From Capra hircus (lineage: Eukaryota; Chordata; Mammalia; Artiodactyla; Bovidae), in NCBI RefSeq assembly GCF_001704415.2, contig NC_030836.1:22480001-22544000 (forward strand): a DNA stretch of 64,000 nucleotides. Direction: 5' to 3'. The notes below the pieces were generated by a model that ran no database searches, was not told the origin of the DNA, and was given only the letters and a program-made list of their open reading frames with translations. Below are positions 22,690 to 33,741 of this stretch, one piece after another. A program made the translations under genes and the position numbers. Within the stretch, counting starts at the first letter, position 1. Each line of letters starts with the position of its first letter.

Positions 22690-23430
22690 TCTTTTTTTTC
22701 TTTTAACTTTGATTTTGAGATAATTATAGATTTGCATACAGTGGTAACAAATAATATAAAGATATCTCAGTCTTTATGTAAGTTACCTAAATGGAAATAT
22801 CTTGTAAAACAAGAGCCAAATATCACAACCAGGATATTGATATTGATACAGTCAAGATGCGGAACAGTTTCATCACCACAGAGATTGCCAGTGTTGCCCT
22901 TTTATGGCAACACTCGCTGTTCTCCTGCCCAACAGTGTCTACCCTCCTTCTGTATCTGCTCCCCCGACCTCGCATCTTTAACACCTAGCAACCACTTATC
23001 TGTTCATTTCTGTAGTATTGACATTTCAAAATATAATATATATGGAATAACATAGTATGTAACTTGTGCGGACTGGTGTTTTTCACTCAGCATACTTTTT
23101 AAGAGATTGATCCAAGATGTTGTCTGGATAGTTCATACCTCTTTCTTGCTGCATACCTTTTTACTATACTATTCCATTATGTAGACAGACCAGAATTCGT
23201 TTAACTAGGGACATCTGGGTTATTTCCAGTTTGGGGCTCTGATGAATGTATTTTCTGTAAACATTCATGAACAAGTTTTGTGGAAACACAAGATTCTACT
23301 TTCCTGGAATAAATGCCCAGAAGTACAATCACTAGGTTGTAAGGTAGTTATATTTTAAATTTTTAAAAGAAGCTGGCAGACATTTTTTTAAAATGCTGTA
23401 CTATTTTATATTCCCAGCAGAAATCTATGA
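22690..23430 (-). mobile_element. Old L1 (L1M-type) 3' UTR
   Basis: Reverse-oriented old L1 3' UTR: attttgagataattatagat, then gttatttccagtttggggct, ggaataaatgcccagaagta and tatattcccagcagaaatct. The 134-codon open frame at 22651-23055 is antisense to it and is not a gene. Confidence 0.75.
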
Positions 23431-24180
23431 ATTTATTAACCTAGAGAATTCTGGACCTGAAAATTTCTTTTGGGGAACTTAAAAAATCATGAATACAATT
23501 TCTTTAATAGTTAAAGGATATAATTAGGTAATTAGAAGTCCAATCACTGTCTGAGAGACTGACCAATATAATTAAAAATTTATGGATGGTGAGAGAAGTG
23601 GAAGGCAATAGTAGGAAGAAAAAGAGATTTGCTTTTCAGCTAGAAGAAAATGTTTCCCCATCAGAAGCTACATATGACTAGGATTACATTTGTTCTGCAA
23701 CATTAGATTATTCTTGTTTGCATAAAATTATATCATATGTATTTTTATATATTGACAAAAATTCTTTACAACACTGTTTTAAGTAGGTCTAGAATATTTT
23801 ACTGTGTAAATATATTAATTTTGTCTTCTATTATTAATATACTTTTTGTATTGGTGTATTACACTTATTTCTATAGTAAGCATATTCATTTATTTATTAT
23901 ATTTTTCTTTTATTTAATGATTTACATGAGATCTTTATCCATTAAATATAAATCTTAACTAAACTTCCATAGAATAGTATATCTTATTGACTTTTAGTGT
24001 GACTCAAAACTTAAACATATTTCTTTACAAACAAGCATTTCAAACTTAAAAGACTTATTGAGCTTTTTCTCTTATAGTTCTTCCTTTGCTTGTTTGCATT
24101 TAGAATTCTTCATACAAAGAGAAGAAAATTACTGACTTTTTGGATTTTATGATTTCATTTTTAGAAATGAATACTTTGAA
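23431..24180. other. AT-rich, nothing recognised
   Basis: Very AT-rich, especially 23690-24010. No element or gene. Confidence 0.45.
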
Positions 24181-24797
24181 ATAGTGATTCTCAGATATTT
24201 TGTTCTTAGTATCTCTTAACACTCTTAAGATTATTGTTAACTTCAGAGAGCTTTGGTTTATGAATTATACTTGCCATATATACTATATTAGAAATTAAAG
24301 CTGATATATTTACAGATACAGATATTTATTATTTTGTTATCTTAAATTATTATCAGAAACAATACTAGCTCCTTACATGTTAACATGATTTATTTATTTC
24401 TAGGGAAAATAACTATATTTTCTAAAATAAAAAAATACTGAAAAGAGTGACATTGCTTCAGTTTTCAAAATCTCTTTAATGTCTGACAATAGAAAACAAC
24501 TAGATTTTCATACTCTGCTTCAGTATTTGATGTCTGTTTAATTGAATGATGATAAGTTGCTTTGATCCAAGTTTGTAAAAAATATCTGGTCTCACAAAGA
24601 TATGTAGTTGGTAAGGTGTGGAATATTTTCATGGGCCATTCAGATAGTGATGATATTTTTTTTTCATTCTACAACAAAACAATAAATCAGTTTCTTAAAT
24701 GTTGATTGCAGAGTAGAAACTGAAACCATACCAGTAAGTTTCATGCTCTGTTATGTCAACATCTGTTGGTCTTTTGTGCACATTAAAAGGATCCTTT

Positions 24798-25569
24798 TCA
24801 GTTCAGCTCAGTCACTCAGTCGTGTCCTCCTCTTTACAGCCCCATGGACTATAGCATGCCAGGCTTCCCTGTCCATCACCAACTCCTGGAGCTTGCTCAA
24901 ATTCATGTCCATCAAGTCAGTGATGCCATCCAACCATCTCATCCCTTGTCATCCCCTTCTCCTCCTGCCTTCAATCTTTCCTAGCATCAGGGTCTTTTCC
25001 AATGAGTTACTTCTTCACATCAGGTGGCCACAGTATTGGAGTTTCAGCTTCAACATCAGTCCTTCCAATGAATATGCCGGACTGATTTCCTTTAGGATTG
25101 TCTGGTTTGATCTCCTTGCACTCCAAGGGACGCTCAAGAGTCTTCTTCAATACCACAGTTCAAAAACATCAGTTCTTCGAGGCTCAGCTTTCTTGCTAGT
25201 CCAATTCTCACATCCATACCTGACTATTGGAAAAACCATAGCTTTGATTATACGGACCTTTGTCAACAAAGGAATGTCTCTGCTTTTTAATATGCTGTCT
25301 AGGCTGGTCATAGCTTTTCTTCCAAGGAGTAAGCGTCTTTTGATTTCATGGCTGCAGTCACCATCTGCCGTGATTTTGGAGCCCAGAAGAATAAAGTCTA
25401 TCACTGTTTCAATTATTTCCACATCTATTTGCCATGAAGTGATGTGACCGGATGACATAATCTTAGTTTTTTTTAATGTTGAGTTTTAAGCCACATTTTT
25501 CATTCTCTTCTTTCACTTTCATCAAGAGGCTCTTTAGTTCTTTGCTTTCTGCCATAAGGGTGGTGTCAT
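24798..25569 (-). mobile_element. BovB LINE, 5'-truncated, in hAT element
   Basis: Reverse BovB from the tail (cagttcagctcagtcactca) to just past the RT palm block, ending at ggtggtgtcatc. The minus frame 25147-25458 is the RT C-terminal part; the upstream part is shifted. No clear TSD. Endonuclease absent. Confidence 0.93.
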
Positions 25570-25706
25570 CAGCTTTATTCATATGTGACTTTGGAACTTA
25601 ATTCATTACTCATTTGGAAAATATTGTCTTCATGACTTGTGCAGATCTTCCAAAATTTGGGCTGTCTATTATACAATGTTACAACAATTACATTCATGAT
25701 TATTGT

Positions 25707-26151
25707 TTTTTTCATTTTCTCACTTACTTTTATTTAAAATACAAATTTATTTATTTTAATTGGAGGTTAATTACTTTACAATATTGTATTGGTTTTGCCA
25801 TACATCAACATGAATCCACCACAGGTATACACGTGTTCCCCATCCCGAAACCCCCTCCCTCCTCCCTCCCCACACCATCCCTCTGGGTTGTCCCAGTGCA
25901 CCAACCCCAAGCATCCAGTATCATGCATCGAACCTGGACTGTCGATTCATTTCCTATATGATATTATACATAAGGGAAGTAAGCCAGAAAGAAAAACACC
26001 AATACAGTATACTAACACATATATATGGAATTTAGAAAGATGGTAACGATAACCCTGTATGCGAGACAGCAAGAGACACAGATGTATAGAACAGTCTTTT
26101 GGACTCTGTGGGAGAGGGAGAGGGTGGGATGATTTGGGAGAATGGCTTGAA
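25707..26151 (-). mobile_element. L1-BT-like insertion with inverted 5' part
   Basis: 25707-25970 is L1 3' UTR in reverse (poly(T), ttggttttgccatacatcaa, ccatccctctgggttgtccc). At about 25971 the orientation flips, and 25971-26151 is upstream L1 sequence in + orientation (agccagaaagaaaaacacca, cttttggactctgtgggaga). The end of the + part adjoins, in L1 coordinates, the start of the reverse part. Perfect 17-bp TSD acattcatgattattgt at 25690-25706 and 26152-26168. A textbook twin-primed insertion, no coding capacity. Confidence 0.93.
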
Positions 26152-27024
26152 ACATTCATGATTATTGTAACTGACCTCATCGGAAAAGTTTTTCAGTATT
26201 TGGACACAGTTATTGTCAAATTCATGATGATAGAATACAGGTTTCCCCAAATTCCAATTTTTGCTTAAAAGCTCAATCGTTGTCATTGACAAAATAGTGG
26301 CCCGTAGTTTTCCTTGATGTGACGTGCTCATTTTGTTCATTCACTCTAGTTTGTCAGTTGTTCTTTCAAGGTAAAAATGGTATTTCATGAAAAAACCAGC
26401 TAGCTCAGTTTTCACCTCAAGTAATCACAGATGTAATTTTCTTTAAAACCAGCATGAATTATACTTTCACATGGAGCAGAATGTTTTATGCATATTTTCC
26501 ATTTGTCACACAGGATATTAAAAAGTTGCATTAGAAGGTCGAGATTAAATAAAGTTAATAATTTTTTACTGCTTCATCAAGGAGATTCATAGGTGAAATT
26601 GGCTTTTTTCCCTCCTTGCTGGTGTATGGCAGTGAGAAATGCAGACACTTCTGGAACAGTTGGTGCCACTGCCCTGAGTTATAATGAACATAGCATTTTA
26701 TCTACTATTGCTTTTGCAGCTTAAGTGCAAATGTCAACACAGTGAAAAAAAAAAGTTAATTTAAAAATTCTTTCATTATAGTTTTTCTTCTTTAAAAGAA
26801 AAAAATGTTTTTAACCTCATAGATCCCTGAAAAAGTCTCAGAAACCTCTAGGTTTCAAGAGACATGAATTTGAAAACTGCTATATTAACCTATTTATTAA
26901 TAGGATTTTACTGTGTTATTTTGCAGGAAGACTTGGGTGTTTTTTTGTTGTTGTTGTTTTCGGAATACTTAACCAATTTCCCTATTATTGCCAAGAGATT
27001 TGAGTAAAGTATAAGTAATAGTGA

Positions 27025-27213
27025 GTGAAATTCGCACAGTCATGTCTGACTCTTTGCGACCCCATGGAATTTACAGTCCATGGAATTCTTCAGGCCAGAA
27101 TACTGGTGTGGGTAGCCTTTCCCTTCTCCAGGGACCTTCCCAGCCCAGGGATCAAACCCATGTCTCCGGCATTGCAGGCAAATTCTTTACCAGCTGAGCC
27201 ACAAGGGAAGCCC
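27025..27213 (-). mobile_element. Bov-tA SINE
   Basis: Reverse copy, tail first (cacagtcatgtctgactctt), head gagccacaagggaagccc last. Perfect 19-bp TSD aaagtataagtaatagtga at 27006-27024 and 27214-27232. The same TSD word recurs inverted at 27341-27377. Confidence 0.95.
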
Positions 27214-27244
27214 AAAGTATAAGTAATAGTGAAGAATAATCGAC

Positions 27245-27437
27245 AGCATAGAAAAAGTCTCCCTCTCTCTTTCATCATATATATATATAAATTATATAAT
27301 AATAATTAATTATATAATTAATAATAATTATATATTGTGCACTATTACTTATACTTTGTACTATTACTTATACTTTGGTGAACAATTATATATATATATA
27401 TATATGATGAAAGAGAGAGGGAGACATTTTCTATGCT
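27245..27437. repeat. Long imperfect palindrome with AT core
   Basis: Left arm 27245-27290 (agcatag … ccctctctctttcatc … atatata) is complementary to right arm 27386-27437, with one mismatch and a few extra TA units on the right. The loop is AT-rich and itself contains inverted TAAT stretches. Weaker similarity continues outward for some 20-30 bp. Could form a hairpin or cruciform. Confidence 0.85.
27341..27378. repeat. Tandem 19-bp repeat, inverted relative to the SINE TSD
   Basis: actattacttatactttg occurs at 27341-27358 and 27360-27377 (period 19). It is the reverse complement of most of the TSD at 27006-27024 and 27214-27232, so four copies of this word lie within 400 bp. Confidence 0.9.
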
Positions 27438-27756
27438 ATTGATTGGTTTGTTCACTATTCTCCACTAGCATTATAGTTTCAGTTACTTACATTTTAATAT
27501 ACTTTAAAATGTAATGGGAGCAAGAATCCAATTATAGCTTTAAGAAAATATCAAAAGTGATTTTCTGGGCTTAATCACCCAGGAAAAAATAAGTTATTTT
27601 CATGCCTACAAAACAAAGCAAGCTACTTCTAATTATAGTTAAGTGAAATTGATCTTTGTATAAGGAAATATTTAACCTACGCAGAAGCTTAGTTTTTATT
27701 AACTGATTAATTGTAAACAAGCATAAAAATTAACTTGAATTTAAAACTGTGTAATA
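27438..27756. other. No recognised feature
   Basis: AT-rich sequence between the palindrome and the small transposon. Confidence 0.4.
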
Positions 27757-27833
27757 TTCAGCTGGCCAAAAAGTTCATTCAACTTTTCCTATAACATGAA
27801 AAATCTGAGTGAACTTTTTGATTAGCCCAATAT
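27757..27833. mobile_element. Mariner-type MITE
   Basis: About 77 bp, nearly palindromic: ggccaaaaagttcattc on the left and gtgaactttttgattagccc on the right are inverted copies, as in the short mariner MITEs of artiodactyls. TA-rich edges fit TA target preference. Confidence 0.75.
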
Positions 27834-27950
27834 TTTGTTCTTTCTTGGGATGACTGCTTCTCCTTTGTAGGAATCTACCTTTATATCTCTTAATAAGTAT
27901 TTATAGTTTTCAACATGTAATTCTTGAACATTTCATATTATTATCATTCA

Positions 27951-28168
27951 TGCATGCTTAGTTACTCAGTCATATCTGACTTTCTGTAACATTTTGGACT
28001 GTAGCCTGCCAGGCTTTTCTGTCCAAAGATTTTTCAGGCAAGAATACTGGAGTGGGTTGCCATTTCCTTCTTCAGAGGCTCTTACTGACCCATGGATCAA
28101 AACTGTGCCTCCTCTATCTCCTGCATTTCAGGCAGATTCCTTACCAGCTGAGCTATAGGGGAAGCCCT
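27951..28168 (-). mobile_element. Bov-tA SINE
   Basis: Reverse, diverged copy: cttagttactcagtcatatc to gagctataggggaagccc. Flanks catattattat (27936 on) and catattactat (28168 on) look like a TSD with a mismatch. Confidence 0.9.
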
Positions 28169-28212
28169 CATATTACTATAATTATTTGTATTCCTCCATG
28201 CTATTATTGGGT

Positions 28213-28412
28213 GTTCCCTGCTGTCTCAGTCAGTGAAGAATTACCTACAATGCAGAAGACCCAGGTTTGATCCCTGGGTTGAAAATATCCCCTGGAGAAG
28301 GAAATGGCAACCCACTCCACTATTCTTTCCTGCAGAATTCCATGGGTAGAGGAACGTGGTGGGCTACAGTCTATGGGGTCACAAAGACTCAGAAGCGACT
28401 GAGTGAATAGCA
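28213..28412 (+). mobile_element. Bov-tA SINE
   Basis: Sense copy: head ttccctgctgtctcagtcag, B-box-like caggtttgatccc, tail aacccactccactattcttt to agcgactgagtg. Confidence 0.92.
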
Positions 28413-28572
28413 CTAGGGATTGTTCACTAGGTGCTATTCTTAAGATTATTATTTTTGCTATTTCTTATAATTCTCTGTTGCTAATATGAAGTCTTCTTGG
28501 TTTTAGGCATAGATTTTATTTCAGTTATGATATTGCACAACCTTTTAATTGTCACTTTATTGGTTTTATTGA

Positions 28573-29767
28573 GTTACTGTTGTTCAGTTGATCAGTCATG
28601 TCCGACTGTGATCCATTGGACTGCAGCATTCCAAGCATCCCTGTTCTTTACTATCTTCTAGAGTTTGCTCAAACTCATGTCCATTGAATCAATAATGCCA
28701 TCTAACCATCTCATCCTCCACTGTGCCCTTCTCCTCCTGCCCTCAAGCTTTCCCCAGAATCAGGGTCTATTCCAATGAGTCAACTCTTCACATCAGGTGG
28801 CCAAAGTATTGAAGTTTCAGCTTCACCATCAGTCCTTCCAATGAATATTCAGGGTTGATTTCCTACAGTACTGACTGGTTTAATCTCCTTGCTCAAGAGT
28901 CTTCTCCAGCACCACATTTAGAAACCATCAATACTTTGACACTCAAGCCTTTTTTTATGGTCCAACTCTCACTCTGTACATAACTAATGGAAAAAGCATA
29001 GCTTTGACTATATGGATCTTTGTCAGCAAAGTGATGTCTCTGCTATTAAATGTGCTGTTTAGTGGTAAAGAACCTGCCTGCCAATGCAGGATATGTAAGA
29101 GATGCTGGTTCGATCCCTGGGTAGGGAAGATCCATGGAGAAAGGCATGGCAACCCACTCCAGTATTCTTGCCTAGAGAATCCCGTGGACAGAGGGGCTAC
29201 AGTCCATAGTGTCACAATGAATCAGACATAATTGAAGTGACTGACCTTGCACACATACATACAGGTTTGTCATAACTTTTCTTCCAAGGAGCAAGCATCT
29301 TTTAATTTCATGCCTGCAGTCACCTTCCACAATGATTCTGGAACCAGGAAACTGAAGTTTGTCATTGTTTCCATTTTTTTTTTTAATTTATTTGTCATGA
29401 AGTGATGGGACTTGATGCCATGATCTTAGTTTTTTTGAATGTTGAGTTTTAAGCCAGGTTTTCCCACTCCCCTCTTTCACCTTCATCAGGAGGCTCTTTA
29501 GTTCCTCTTTACTTTCTGCCATTCCAGTGGTGTCCTGTGCATATCTGAGGTTATTGTTATTTCCCTTGGCAATCTTGATTCCAACTTGAGCTTCATCCAG
29601 CCCAACGTTCAGCATGTTATACTTTAGCCTTGACCTACTCATTTCCCAATTTGGAACCAGTCCACTGTTTCCTGTCCCGGTCTAACTGTTGCTTCTTGAC
29701 CTGCCAGACAGGTTTCTCAGGAGGCACATAAGGTGGGCTGGTATTCCCATCTCTTCAAAGTAATCAA
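28573..29767 (-). mobile_element. BovB LINE (older), interrupted by a SINE
   Basis: Reverse BovB: 28573-29058 is the 3' end, and after the SINE the RT palm follows at 29252-29767. The tetrapeptide reads YAQD instead of YADD (84-codon frame 29388-29642), so a catalytic Asp is lost. The upstream limit lies in the RT fingers region near 29767. Many stops and indels. Confidence 0.92.
29059..29251 (+). mobile_element. Bov-tA SINE nested in BovB
   Basis: Sense copy lacking the first bases of the head. B box ggttcgatccc is perfect at 29107-29117; then gcaacccactccagtattct and gtcacaatgaatcagacata. Confidence 0.92.
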
Positions 29768-30793
29768 CTCCCTGGAAAGTAATGATAATTCTTTCTGTAG
29801 TTTTAGAAAAGCTTGAGGGAAATAAAGATAATGTTATTGCTTCTTACTTGATTTATATTTTACTTTACTTTTTTAAAACCTCTAACAATGTTAAGTAACA
29901 TGGTTATTCTTTTCTATTTTCCTAGAAATACCTCTAGGTTTTCATCATTAACCAAGAGATTGATAGTTTAAGGGGGGAAAAAAAATTCATTGTTTTACCA
30001 TGGAAGTGTCTTCAGTCTAAAAACAGGGACACTTTTTTTTTTTTTAAGGATGTTCCAGATATAACATGATTGAATATAATTTTAAAGATAACTTTCATCA
30101 AATAGCCAAGAAAATGATTGATTAGGTTAATGTTAGAGGGATCCCAAATTCTTCCTATGCAGAGAAGACAAAAGAACTCCATTTATAAAACTATGAAGGA
30201 AAATGTTTTGACTTCATAATTCTATACCTAGCTAAATGACTTCTATGCAGTTACAAAATGCCTTCTACAATACATCAGTTATTTCCTAAACCTCTTTTTA
30301 AATTTTTCTGAACTTTTAAATTTCATGAAATAAGTCTATTTTGGTATAACATAACTTCTTTGAAACTTCAGAGAAGCTTCTTTGAACTGCAGATTCTTTT
30401 AATGTTTCTGGAATTTTTCCCCCTTATGTATCCTTGCAGATCTCTATTTGCCTTACAGTGGCTTATAGTGAAGTAGAAACTGAATTTATTTCTGATATTG
30501 GCATCTGATAAAATCTTTCACCTGCTAGATTCAGATCAAAAGAGAATATTTATTCAATTGTTAATGTGGAGAACCAGCAGCTGCAGGAGTAAAATGGTAT
30601 CAACAGTTCTGAGAAAGAGCCCTAATTCTGGATCCTGTTCCCTGCTTAGTGTGGTTATTTGTCCCCAAAGCAAAACTCGGGTGTTCTTTCATGCAACTGT
30701 TAGGCAGTTAGAACAGGAGAAAGGAGTCCAAAATGGTGGTGGCTAAAAGATAAAGAAGGGAAAAGGCCATGAACATAGAACAAAGTGAAAGGT
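29768..30793. other. No gene or recognised repeat
   Basis: About 1 kb. T run at 30032-30046. The 82-codon frame at 30498-30746 shows no domain. Confidence 0.5.
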
Positions 30794-31855
30794 TGTTGCT
30801 GAACCATGCAAAGACGCCGGGATTCTTGGCCCCGGGAGGAGAAGAATTCAATCCGGGGCCAGAGATGAGGCTTGATCACTCAGAGCTTTTGTGTAATAAA
30901 GTTTTATTAAAGTATAAAGGAGATACAGCTTCTGACATAGGCATCAGAAGAGGGCAGAAAGAGTACCCCCCTGCTAGTCTTCAGCTGGATGTTATATAGT
31001 CACTAGCAGTCTGTTAATGACAGAGAGGAATGTCTTAAAACTCAGAATGGCACCAGGCCCCTCACCCATAAGATGCATTTTGGGATAATCTTGGCACCAA
31101 ATGGTTCATCCTGGGCCATAAAAGGATTAACTTGAATCTTGAAGAGGGGCAGATCACCATACAAATAGTTTTATTTACATAGATTAGAGGAACAATATCC
31201 AAGTATAACATACTGGTTTGTCAAGTAGGTTCTGAGCCAAAAGGCAGAACCAACTTGAAGACAGAGTTTGGGGTAAATGCATAGTACATTAGCATAGCTT
31301 AAGATAAACATTTCCATAAGGAAAAGGCATTGGTTATCTCTAGGTTTGAGAATAGTTAACTTCAGGTGAAACCAGGTGTCATTATGGCAACACAGTATTT
31401 TAAGAGAAGCCTCTTTATAAATTTGTATAGAGAAGGAAAAAATATCGCTAGTTTGTTTCCTCCTGCTGCTTAAGAGAGATAAAAATGTCTGACACTTGCA
31501 GGCTATTTCCTCCATTTGGAGACCCCTGGCCTTCCTGCCTGTTACCCTCTCAAAAGGAAGGTCTGAGGACCAGAGTGAGGACTTCAGGTAAAGCAAACAG
31601 CCCTCCTGGCTAGCCCAATTTACATAGGGTAGGCTCAGGGGGAGGAGAAAAAACATAAAAAGAGGAGCCAGAATTGAACTGGGGGCTTCTCTTCTCTTGG
31701 CGTCTTTTTGCGTCAGCCTACTCTCATGCCTTGAGGATGTGTTTTCCTTTGCTTGCCAGTAAAACTGAGCTATAATGCTGGTCCATGCATCCATTCAAAT
31801 TTTTGCTACGGCAAAACAGAATTGAGGAAATTGCACATTCCACTGACACAACCGA
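30794..31855. mobile_element. Endogenous retrovirus LTR-like DNA, signals on both strands
   Basis: On the minus strand: a TATA-like box (gactatataacatcc, near 31003), then ctttaataaaactttatt (poly(A) signal near 30905) and a C+G-richer U5-like stretch down to about 30794. This looks like U3-R-U5 of an ERV LTR. On the + strand: cataaaaagaggagcc (TATA-like, near 31650), ggcgtctttttgcgtcagcc and ccagtaaaactgagc (degenerate poly(A) signal, near 31758), ending by 31855. Either two LTR pieces in opposite orientation or one old LTR. No primer-binding site, gag, pol or env relic is recognisable. The open 207-codon minus frame at 31171-31794 has no domain I recognise. LTR identity is my reading; family and borders uncertain. 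Confidence 0.55.
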
Positions 31856-32254
31856 CAACATCCCAGGTGCTGGTGGTCAACCCAAGAAAAGTGAAATGTG
31901 CTGAAAATGAACTTTGTATGATAATGGAGTGTCAATATAGTTTCATCAATTTATAGCAAATGTACTACCCTGGTGTGGGATTTTGAAAGTGAGGGAGGCT
32001 GGGGACAGAAGTCCATTTCACTTTTTTAAATGTCACTTCAGTTTAAAATTTTAAAAACAAATAATATAGATAAAAATAAAACTTAAAAATCAGCCCCAGT
32101 GAAAGTAAACTTATAATATTGGTAGAAAGATAATATTGGTAGAAAAAAGTAGAATTCAGAGAGGTAAACTTTGTCTTATCTAATTACTAAAATTAGGTCA
32201 CAAATTATTATGGAAGTTGTGGGACTTAACTGCCAATTTTTGCTTAGAATTAGA
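31856..32254. other. No gene or recognised repeat
   Basis: AT-rich, includes the short near-duplicate gataatattggtagaaa at about 32118 and 32131. Confidence 0.45.
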
Positions 32255-32371
32255 GAAGAAAATGGCAACTCAGTCTGGTATTCTTGCTGGAGAATTCCAT
32301 GGACAGAGGAGTCTGTCAGGCTATAGTCCATGGGGTCACAAAGAGTCAGACATGACTGAACAACTATCACT
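32255..32371 (+). mobile_element. Bov-tA/Bov-A SINE, tail part
   Basis: Begins in the middle of the SINE (gagaagaaaatggcaactca) and runs to gtcagacatgactgaacaac. The tRNA-like head is absent. Confidence 0.88.
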
Positions 32372-32915
32372 CACTCACTTTTGGTTAGAATAATTCTATT
32401 CGGACTTTCAAATAGAGGATAAGGTAGTACACTCTTGTTTGACCTTGTTGACCTACCAAGGGGTCCGCTGTGATTCTGATGAATTTCTTTCCATCCCCAT
32501 CAAATCTTAAATCTAGAGGGTGGTCTCCCATCTGTAGGGCCTTTCTCTTTTGTCTTTCTGGACCCTACCATCATTTTTCCCATGGTCTCTTTACTTTTCC
32601 TCATGTGACATATTCCTTTTCTAAATCTTTAAGCTTTTTTCAGGAGCCTACCATAATTTAAAAAAAAAAAATTCTAAATTTTAAATGACAAGTTAATAAT
32701 ATGAACACTTCAATAGACTTTTTTCTGGCTGTTTTCATCTTTTTTTCTTAATAAGTGTTCAAAATAAGCACAGTACACAAGATCAATGACAGACAGCAAG
32801 AAAGAATGAATGCAGGTAGAGAACAAAAGGAAAAATTTTCCAACCCAACTTCTTCCAATGAATGTTTTAGCATTGATATTGCTATGGTTCTTAGAAGCAA
32901 ATAATAGAATCAGTT
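32372..32915. other. No gene or recognised repeat
   Basis: Pyrimidine-rich around 32480-32640, otherwise unremarkable. Confidence 0.45.
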
Positions 32916-32925
32916 TTTCCAGGTT

Positions 32926-33731
32926 CAGTTCAGTTCAGTTCATTTCAGTCGCTCAGTCGTGTCCAACTCTTTGCGACCCCATGAATCGCAGCACGCCAGG
33001 CCTCTCTGTCCATCACCAACTCCCGGAGTTCACTCAGACTCACGTACATTGAGTCCGTGATGCCATCCAGCCATCTCATCCTCTGTCGTCCCCTTTTCCT
33101 CCTGCCCCCAATCCCTCCCAGCATCAGAGTCTTTTCCAATGAGTCAACTCTTCACATTAGGTGTCCAAAGTATTGAAGTTTCAGCTTCAGCATCATACCC
33201 TCCAAAGAAATCCCAGGAATGATCTCCTTAAGAATGGACTGGTTGGACCTCCTTGCAGTCCAAGGGACTCTCAAGAGTCTTCTCCAACACCACAGTTCAA
33301 AAGCATCAATTCTTCGGTGCTCAGCTTTCTTCACAGTCCAACTCTCACATCCATAGATGACCACTGGGAAAACCATAGCCTTGACTAGATGGACCTTAGT
33401 CGGCAAAGTAATGTCTCTGCTTTTGAATATGCTATCTAGGTTGGTCATACCTTTTCTTCCAAGGAGTAAGCGTCTTTTAATTTCATGGCTGCAGTCACCA
33501 TCTGCAGTGATTTTGGAGCCCCCAAACATAAAGTCTGACACTGTTTCCACTGTTTCCCCATCTATTTCCCATGAAGCGATGGGATCAGATGCTGTGATCT
33601 TCATTTTCTGAATGTTGATCTTTAAGCCAACTTTTTCACTCTCATCTTTCAGTTTCATCAAGAGGCTTTTTAGTTCCTCTTCACTTTCTGCCATAAGGGT
33701 GGTGTCATCTGCATATCTGAGGTTATTGATA
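32926..33731 (-). mobile_element. BovB LINE, 5'-truncated
   Basis: Reverse BovB from the gttcag tail to the RT palm. The minus frame 33152-33694 stays open for 180 codons (AESEEELKSLLMKL to the QYFGHLM block), one of the best-kept C-terminal frames here, but the YADD block itself falls at the truncation. TSD tttccaggtt at 32916-32925 and 33732-33741. Likely a younger copy. Confidence 0.95.
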
Positions 33732-33741
33732 TTTCCAGGTT

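Larger units (their letters stand above)
24181..26888. mobile_element. Ancient hAT-type DNA transposon with two nested insertions
   Basis: Left end tagtgattctcagat and right end tttgaaaactgctat are degenerate inverted copies of the hAT-type cagtggttctcaa terminus. Interior blocks match a long mammalian DNA transposon I recognise but will not name: ttaacactcttaagattatt, atggtttcatgggccattca-like stretches near 24630, and right-side catattttccatttgtcaca, gcattagaaggtcgagatta, tcatagatccctgaaaaagt. No transposase frame survives. A BovB (24798-25569) and a 5'-inverted L1 (25707-26151) have entered it; without them about 1.5 kb of transposon remains. Confidence 0.7.

Noticed and set aside
22651..23055. 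134-codon + frame
   Set aside because: Lies on the antisense strand of an old L1 3' UTR.
24743..25447. Open + strand frame of 234 codons
   Set aside because: Antisense to the BovB at 24798-25569. Similar antisense frames occur over most reverse BovB copies here.
27757..27833. Short hairpin as a microRNA precursor
   Set aside because: It matches the palindromic mariner MITE pattern. Some MITEs do give rise to microRNAs, but nothing here shows expression.
29105..29120. tRNA gene suggested by a perfect B box
   Set aside because: It is the tRNA-derived head of a Bov-tA SINE; no full cloverleaf can be drawn.
31171..31794. 207-codon minus frame as a host or viral gene
   Set aside because: It crosses LTR-like sequence, shows no recognisable domain and has no splice or promoter context. 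Kept only as an oddity in the LTR finding.
30782..31896. aaagtgaaa on both sides of the LTR-like block as its TSD
   Set aside because: Its length is not retroviral (4-6 bp), the word is A-rich, and the block edges do not start TG and end CA next to it.
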